Assembly (NCBI GenBank): GCA_006212045.1
Contig: PZPK01000001.1
Span: 62,001-126,000 of the forward strand
Direction of reading: 5' to 3'
DNA: 64,000 bases
From: Oleiphilus sp.
Lineage (GTDB): Bacteria; Pseudomonadota; Gammaproteobacteria; Pseudomonadales; Oleiphilaceae
Within the stretch, counting starts at the first letter, position 1. Every line of letters begins with the position of its first letter. Below are positions 60,130 through 64,000 of the stretch, piece by piece. The notes beneath the pieces were generated by a model. That model ran no database searches. It saw nothing but the letters and a program-made list of their open reading frames with translations, and had not been told where the DNA came from. The position numbers were made by a program, and so were the translations under genes.

Positions 60130-61500
60130 ATGAGCAGTTATTTCAAGGTACAGCCCACCGGTATACCACTCACCGTTATGCCCAGACCCCAGTTTAGTCA
60201 CTGGCTAGAGCAACAGAGCAGCTTCGTACAAAACTGGGCGAGTACCAACACCGTTGAAGAGGCTCCTCACCTCGCCATTCCGGATGCGTCCGGCGCGCTA
60301 TCAGAAGTGCTGGCCTTTCTTCCGGAAGATGGCAGTTATTTTATCGCTGGCAATCTGCCGGAAAGCCTGCCCTTGAATCACTATGTACTCGCCGGTGATC
60401 TGACACAACAACAGCGCGTGCAGTTCGCCATCAGCTGGGGCTTGGCCAGCTATCGCTTTGACCGTTACTGCGAGCAAAAATCACCATTGCCAACCCTTGG
60501 CCTCGCAAGTGACAGCGAACTGGAACAGGCTGATGACTTTGTCTCCGCTATCGCGCTGACAAGAGATCTGATCAATACGCCGGCAAGTGACATGATGCCC
60601 GGCGACCTGGCCGAAACGATGGCGGCCCTTGCAAAAGAATTCAACGGGCAATTCAGCGAACTGATAGGCGACCAATTGCTCGAAGCCAATTATCCAACCA
60701 TACACGCCGTGGGGCGCGCTTCGATCCATGAGCCGCGCCTGCTCGACCTGAAGTGGGGATCTCCCGATGCACCCAAAATCACCCTGATTGGCAAGGGTGT
60801 CTGCTTTGACAGCGGCGGCCTGAACCTCAAACCTGGTAATTTTATGCGCCTGATGAAAAAGGACATGGGTGGGGCCGCGCATGTGATCGGTCTGGCCAGA
60901 CTGATTATGGCGCGCAAGCTCCCGATTCAGCTCAGGGTACTCGTTGCCGCCGCGGAGAATGCAGTATCCTCAAACGCATTCAGGCCCGGAGATGTGATTA
61001 AAACGCGCAAGGGCATTACCGTTGAAATAGACAACACAGATGCAGAAGGTCGACTCGTACTTTGTGACGCCCTTGCTGAGGCTGATGATGAACATCCTGA
61101 ACTGATCATCGACTTTGCAACGCTCACCGGTGCTTGTCGTGTTGCTCTGGGTACCGAGGTGCCGGGTTACTTTTGCAACGATGAAGAAGTAGCGAGTGCA
61201 CTGTATGTATCCTCGCTGAACAGCAATGACCCGATTTGGCGCCTGCCATTGCACAAGCCTTACGAAGAAATGCTGAAAAGTCAGATTGCTGACACGCTGA
61301 ACAGCTCAGCCAGCGGTTTTGGCGGTGCCATCACAGCGGCGCTTTACCTGCAGAAATTCGTCTCCAAAGACACGCCGTGGGTGCACTTTGATGTGATGGC
61401 ATGGAACGACAGGAAACAGGCTGGCCGCCCCATTGGCGGCGACGCGTTCGGCTTACGTGCAGTGTTTGACTACTTGCAACAACGCTTCACAACATCCTGA
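60130..61500 (+). CDS. Leucyl aminopeptidase, M17 family
   Basis: The 456-residue protein has the M17 metal-binding core: LIGKGVCFDSGGLNLKPG, KKDMGGAAHVIGLARLI and the signature NTDAEGRLVLCDALAEADD. Two metals (Zn/Mn) cleave N-terminal residues of peptides. The N-terminal 130 residues differ from PepA and resemble the shorter PepB-like group. It lies 11 bases after glpE, on one transcript. Cytoplasmic, without a signal peptide. Confidence 0.93.
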   Translation: MSSYFKVQPTGIPLTVMPRPQFSHWLEQQSSFVQNWASTNTVEEAPHLAIPDASGALSEVLAFLPEDGSYFIAGNLPESLPLNHYVLAGDLTQQQRVQFAISWGLASYRFDRYCEQKSPLPTLGLASDSELEQADDFVSAIALTRDLINTPASDMMPGDLAETMAALAKEFNGQFSELIGDQLLEANYPTIHAVGRASIHEPRLLDLKWGSPDAPKITLIGKGVCFDSGGLNLKPGNFMRLMKKDMGGAAHVIGLARLIMARKLPIQLRVLVAAAENAVSSNAFRPGDVIKTRKGITVEIDNTDAEGRLVLCDALAEADDEHPELIIDFATLTGACRVALGTEVPGYFCNDEEVASALYVSSLNSNDPIWRLPLHKPYEEMLKSQIADTLNSSASGFGGAITAALYLQKFVSKDTPWVHFDVMAWNDRKQAGRPIGGDAFGLRAVFDYLQQRFTTS

Positions 61501-61660
61501 TGCGACGCATGGCTTCCGGCTATATGCCTGTTAGCGATTCAAAAACGGAATGACTACCTGGATGAGGCGTCAGGCGACTCGCAACGACAGCCCTTGACTG
61601 CGTCTCAAAACTCGTTGACTCTAAAGAAAACGATGACAATGACCTACACGGAGCGATCGC

Positions 61661-61930
61661 ATGTCGAAAGCCGGAAAAAAAATAAAACATGAAGCAGAGT
61701 TGCTGAACGAAGCGATAAGACTCGGGGTGATTTACGCAGAGAAACGCGGCGTGGCAAAGTTTGAAGCGAATGACTCCAAGGATACCAAGATCGAATACAT
61801 CTATCGTCTGTTGGTGCATGACAAACAAATACAGCCCTTGGCCAAGGAAGATCTGGTGCTTTTGAAAATGAAACACAAGCTCGCTATGTGGCTTCATCGT
61901 CAGCTACCTGACAATCATCCTTTAAAGTAA
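61661..61930 (+). CDS. Small conserved protein, DUF5062-like
   Basis: The 89-residue, lysine-rich, helical protein (KKIKHEAELLNEAIRLGVIYAEKRG..., WLHRQLPDNHPLK) looks like the small DUF5062 family known from Vibrio and other marine gammaproteobacteria. No motif suggests a function. An ACGGAG precedes the ATG at suitable spacing. The assignment to DUF5062 is from memory and is moderately sure. Confidence 0.7.
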   Translation: MSKAGKKIKHEAELLNEAIRLGVIYAEKRGVAKFEANDSKDTKIEYIYRLLVHDKQIQPLAKEDLVLLKMKHKLAMWLHRQLPDNHPLK

Positions 61931-62093
61931 ATCTCAGGTGACGACAGGTCGAATTCCAATCACAAATGAAACAGTAGATATCTCAGTATGCTAATTGTTG
62001 CGCATACGAGATAGAGCAATTTGTTTATCCCCTCCCCTAAACGCCTGTTTGCCGCTATTGTCTCCACCCTGATCAACCGCATACGATGGTGAC

Positions 62094-63443
62094 ATGGCAA
62101 CTAAATCGGTCGACAATAATACATTAGATAATCAGCCAGCATTGAAAAAAGACTTGGTTAGAATGACGATGCCAATGATATTTGGTGTCTTGTCGCTGAT
62201 GAGTTTCCAGCTCGCAGACAGTTTTTTTATCGCGCGTCTGGGGGTTGATCCGCTTGCTGTCGTCGGTTTTACGATCCCGGTTTATCAACTGGTCATTGGC
62301 CTGCAGGTCGGCATCGGGATTGCCACAACCGCCCTGATATCGCAGCGTCTTGGCTCGGCGAATGAAAGCGACGCAAAACGCCTGGGTGCTTCGATTCTGC
62401 AGTTTGGAACCTTGGCTGTGATTGTTTTGTGCCTGCTGCTTTGGGTCTTTAGGGAAAATATCCTGTTTGCCATGGGCGGGCAGGCAAATCTGCTTCCATT
62501 ACTCGATGCATTCTGGAAAGTTTTCCTGCTTAGTGCGCTCGTTGGGGCCGTGCTGTATTTCGGATACAGTATTTGCAGGGCCCATGGAGACACCATGCTA
62601 CCCGGAATCTGTATGGTCCTGACGAGCCTGCTCAATATTGCTCTCGACCCCCTGTATATCTTTTATTTTGATTTTGGACTGGTCGGTGCAGCATACGCGA
62701 CCCTGACCTCTTTTGGCTTGGGCCTGATATTTGTTTTTCCGAAGATTATCAGTCGACACTGGATTGAATTCAGCCGGGTATCCACTCAGTTTAAAAAGCA
62801 CATTTCCGAAATAAGCGGCATTGCGGCGCCTGCAATGATCAGCCAGATCATGCCGGCACTCAGCGCCATGATGGCGACCTATGTCGTTGCCGATTATGGT
62901 ACTGCAGCCGTCGCGGCCTGGGGCGTGGGTGTCCGCCTGGAGTTCTTCAGCATTGTCATCATTCTGGCGATGACGATGTCGCTGCCGCCCATGATTGGCC
63001 GCTTCTATGGTGCAGGTGATGTGAAAAGTATCCGTGCTACCGTGTCGCTCTCAATTCGATTTATCATTGCCTGGCAGCTGATACTGGCAGCATTCCTTGC
63101 GATGTTTTCCGAGGGCATCAGCTGGATTCTTACTGACGCTCCTGAAGTCGCATCGATCCTCGGGCTTTTCGTGATATCTGTTCCGTTCAGTTATGCCGCG
63201 CTTGGCGTTTGTATGCTTTGTATCTCCATGAGCAACGCAATGGGCGCACCCAAAACTGCCCTGCTCATGTCGTTCCTGAGACTTTTTGCCTGCTACCTGC
63301 CCTGCCTGATGCTCGGTTCAGCGGTGGCCGGAATTCATGGTCTGATGGCTGGTGCATTAGTCGGGAATATTCTGGCCGGTCTCTGGGCCTGGCATATTTT
63401 CAAAGGCATTATGAAAAAGGCTTCATTCACCTTTGGCGAATGA
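62094..63443 (+). CDS. MATE family multidrug/sodium antiporter
   Basis: The 449-residue protein has twelve hydrophobic segments, with the MATE signature region MTMPMIFGVLSLMSFQLADSFF and PVYQLVIGLQVGIGIATTALIS, and a matching second half (AAPAMISQIMPALSAMMATYVV). Members export drugs or metabolites in exchange for Na+ or H+. The substrate is unknown. Its last codons coincide with the terminator of the converging downstream gene. Confidence 0.93.
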   Translation: MATKSVDNNTLDNQPALKKDLVRMTMPMIFGVLSLMSFQLADSFFIARLGVDPLAVVGFTIPVYQLVIGLQVGIGIATTALISQRLGSANESDAKRLGASILQFGTLAVIVLCLLLWVFRENILFAMGGQANLLPLLDAFWKVFLLSALVGAVLYFGYSICRAHGDTMLPGICMVLTSLLNIALDPLYIFYFDFGLVGAAYATLTSFGLGLIFVFPKIISRHWIEFSRVSTQFKKHISEISGIAAPAMISQIMPALSAMMATYVVADYGTAAVAAWGVGVRLEFFSIVIILAMTMSLPPMIGRFYGAGDVKSIRATVSLSIRFIIAWQLILAAFLAMFSEGISWILTDAPEVASILGLFVISVPFSYAALGVCMLCISMSNAMGAPKTALLMSFLRLFACYLPCLMLGSAVAGIHGLMAGALVGNILAGLWAWHIFKGIMKKASFTFGE

Positions 63444-63448
63444 AGCCT
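63418..63448 (-). terminator. Intrinsic terminator inside the end of the MATE gene
   Basis: AGGCTTCATTC and GAATGAAGCCT form an 11-bp stem, extended by CC/GG around a TTT loop. Read on the minus strand the hairpin is followed by TTTTTC, so it ends the leftward CheA-like transcript, whose stop lies at 63499. It overlaps the last nine codons of MATE (stop at 63443). Confidence 0.8.
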
Positions 63449-63498
63449 CGTCATGGTCTTGCCACCCGGTCATCGGGCGGCATGGGAAGCATGTTGAA

Positions 63499-64000
63499 TC
63501 AGGCGCTCTGGGCAAAATCCATCGCACGCGTAAAGAACTTCTCGGGCAGCACGATGTTAGTCGCAAAGCTTCTGAAGTCCTGACTATCGTCACCCGCATC
63601 CAGTACAACCTCAATGCAACCGCCGGCATCTTCAAGGAAGCCTTTCACTGCGTCCATGCCGACGCCCCGTCCCGAGATATCTGTAACGGCTTCAGCCGTT
63701 GAAAAGCCGGAGGAGAAAATCAGGTTGGCAATTTCTTCTGCAGGCGGTCTCGGCTGATCTTTCGCATAAATGCCTTTTTCAACCGCCATCTGGTAGATTC
63801 TGGTAATCGCAATACCCCGACCGTCATCTCTGACTGAGAGTGTTGCAAAGTCTTCTCCTACCGCGGTATCGAGCGAGATTGTACCCTGCTCTGATTTGCC
63901 TTTGGAGAGCCGCTCTTCAACGCCCTCAATGCCGTGATCCATTGCATTACGGAAAACGTGCATAAAAATATTATTCAAAATGCTGTGCGCTTCCTGCTCA
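63499..64000 (-). CDS. CheA-like histidine kinase, C-terminal ATPase part (fragment)
   Basis: The visible 167 codons run off the right end. They contain a CheA-type ATPase domain: N-box HVFRNAMDHGIE, G1 RDDGRGIAI, FSSGFSTAEAVTDISGRGVGMDAVK. The protein stops about 40 residues after the G2 region, so no CheW-like P5 domain follows, unlike chemotaxis CheA. The N terminus, including any Hpt or sensor domains, is outside the window. It may be a fused HPt/ATPase kinase of a phosphorelay, but that cannot be judged here. Confidence 0.85.
   Translation of the reverse strand, partial: EQEAHSILNNIFMHVFRNAMDHGIEGVEERLSKGKSEQGTISLDTAVGEDFATLSVRDDGRGIAITRIYQMAVEKGIYAKDQPRPPAEEIANLIFSSGFSTAEAVTDISGRGVGMDAVKGFLEDAGGCIEVVLDAGDDSQDFRSFATNIVLPEKFFTRAMDFAQSA

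Overview
The window is 64 kb of a gammaproteobacterial chromosome, with gene content and gene order closest to the marine Pseudomonadales/Oceanospirillales type (Pseudomonas, Marinobacter and Hahella relatives). Evidence for this is the Na+-pumping NADH:quinone reductase (nqr), the smc-zipA-ligA string, the thrH/cysH/cysB neighbourhood, an mmsR/mmsA-type valine degradation locus, SlyX, MnmC and an N-terminally extended GAPDH. Coding density is high. I see no tRNA, rRNA, CRISPR array, prophage, insertion sequence or convincing pseudogene. The organism name is not determinable from what I can read.

Layout. 1-3.3 kb: start of nqrB, nqrA and a long-form GAPDH (minus). 3.5-6.7 kb: a plus-strand signalling cassette of a membrane-anchored receiver, a receiver-TPR protein and a sensor-less histidine kinase, followed on the minus strand by a MshEN (c-di-GMP-binding type) protein with an export segment. 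7.7-13 kb: cyclophilin, mnmC and a large Calx-beta lipoprotein. 13.1-19.7 kb: ligA, zipA and smc (minus). 20-25.4 kb: a diguanylate cyclase behind a sigma-54-like promoter, rluB, thrH, cysH, cysB and a TauE/SafE transporter. 25.5-30.7 kb: a MalT-type LuxR regulator, an intergenic region that may encode a small RNA, and dinG. 30.8-39.6 kb: an AraC activator (mmsR-like) divergent from mmsA, acyl-CoA dehydrogenase, enoyl-CoA hydratase, 3-hydroxyisobutyryl-CoA hydrolase and mmsB, then a peptide-binding protein. 39.6-45.6 kb: SixA-like phosphatase, ElaA-like acetyltransferase, an acyltransferase/atypical SDR pair, a membrane AraC regulator and an acyl-CoA ligase. 45.8-48.7 kb: Na/Pi cotransporter, a membrane cold-shock-domain protein and slyX. 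49-54 kb: gmd-fcl-manC for GDP-L-fucose, then leuB. 54.1-64 kb: enoyl-CoA hydratase, a PA14 lipoprotein, a phosphoglycerate-mutase-like phosphatase, PPi-type phosphofructokinase, a glutathione transferase, glpE, a leucyl aminopeptidase, a small conserved protein, a MATE exporter and the 3' part of a CheA-like kinase gene.

How the genes work together. The most coherent pathway is valine catabolism: isobutyryl-CoA to methacrylyl-CoA, 3-hydroxyisobutyryl-CoA, 3-hydroxyisobutyrate, methylmalonate semialdehyde and propionyl-CoA, with every step encoded between 31.9 and 37.6 kb. cysH, cysB and possibly the TauE transporter form a sulfate-assimilation neighbourhood. gmd, fcl and manC make GDP-fucose for surface polysaccharide. 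The PPi-type PFK and GAPDH are central-carbon enzymes. Several parts point to c-di-GMP and phosphorelay signalling (GGEEF cyclase, MshEN protein, receiver cassette, CheA-like kinase).

I did not find a clear new defence or mobile system. The best leads are the receiver/kinase cassette next to the MshEN-export protein, the candidate CRP-regulated small RNA at about 28.3-28.5 kb, the palindromic operator at the PFK promoter, and the acyltransferase/SDR pair whose SDR appears to lack the usual Tyr-Lys dyad.
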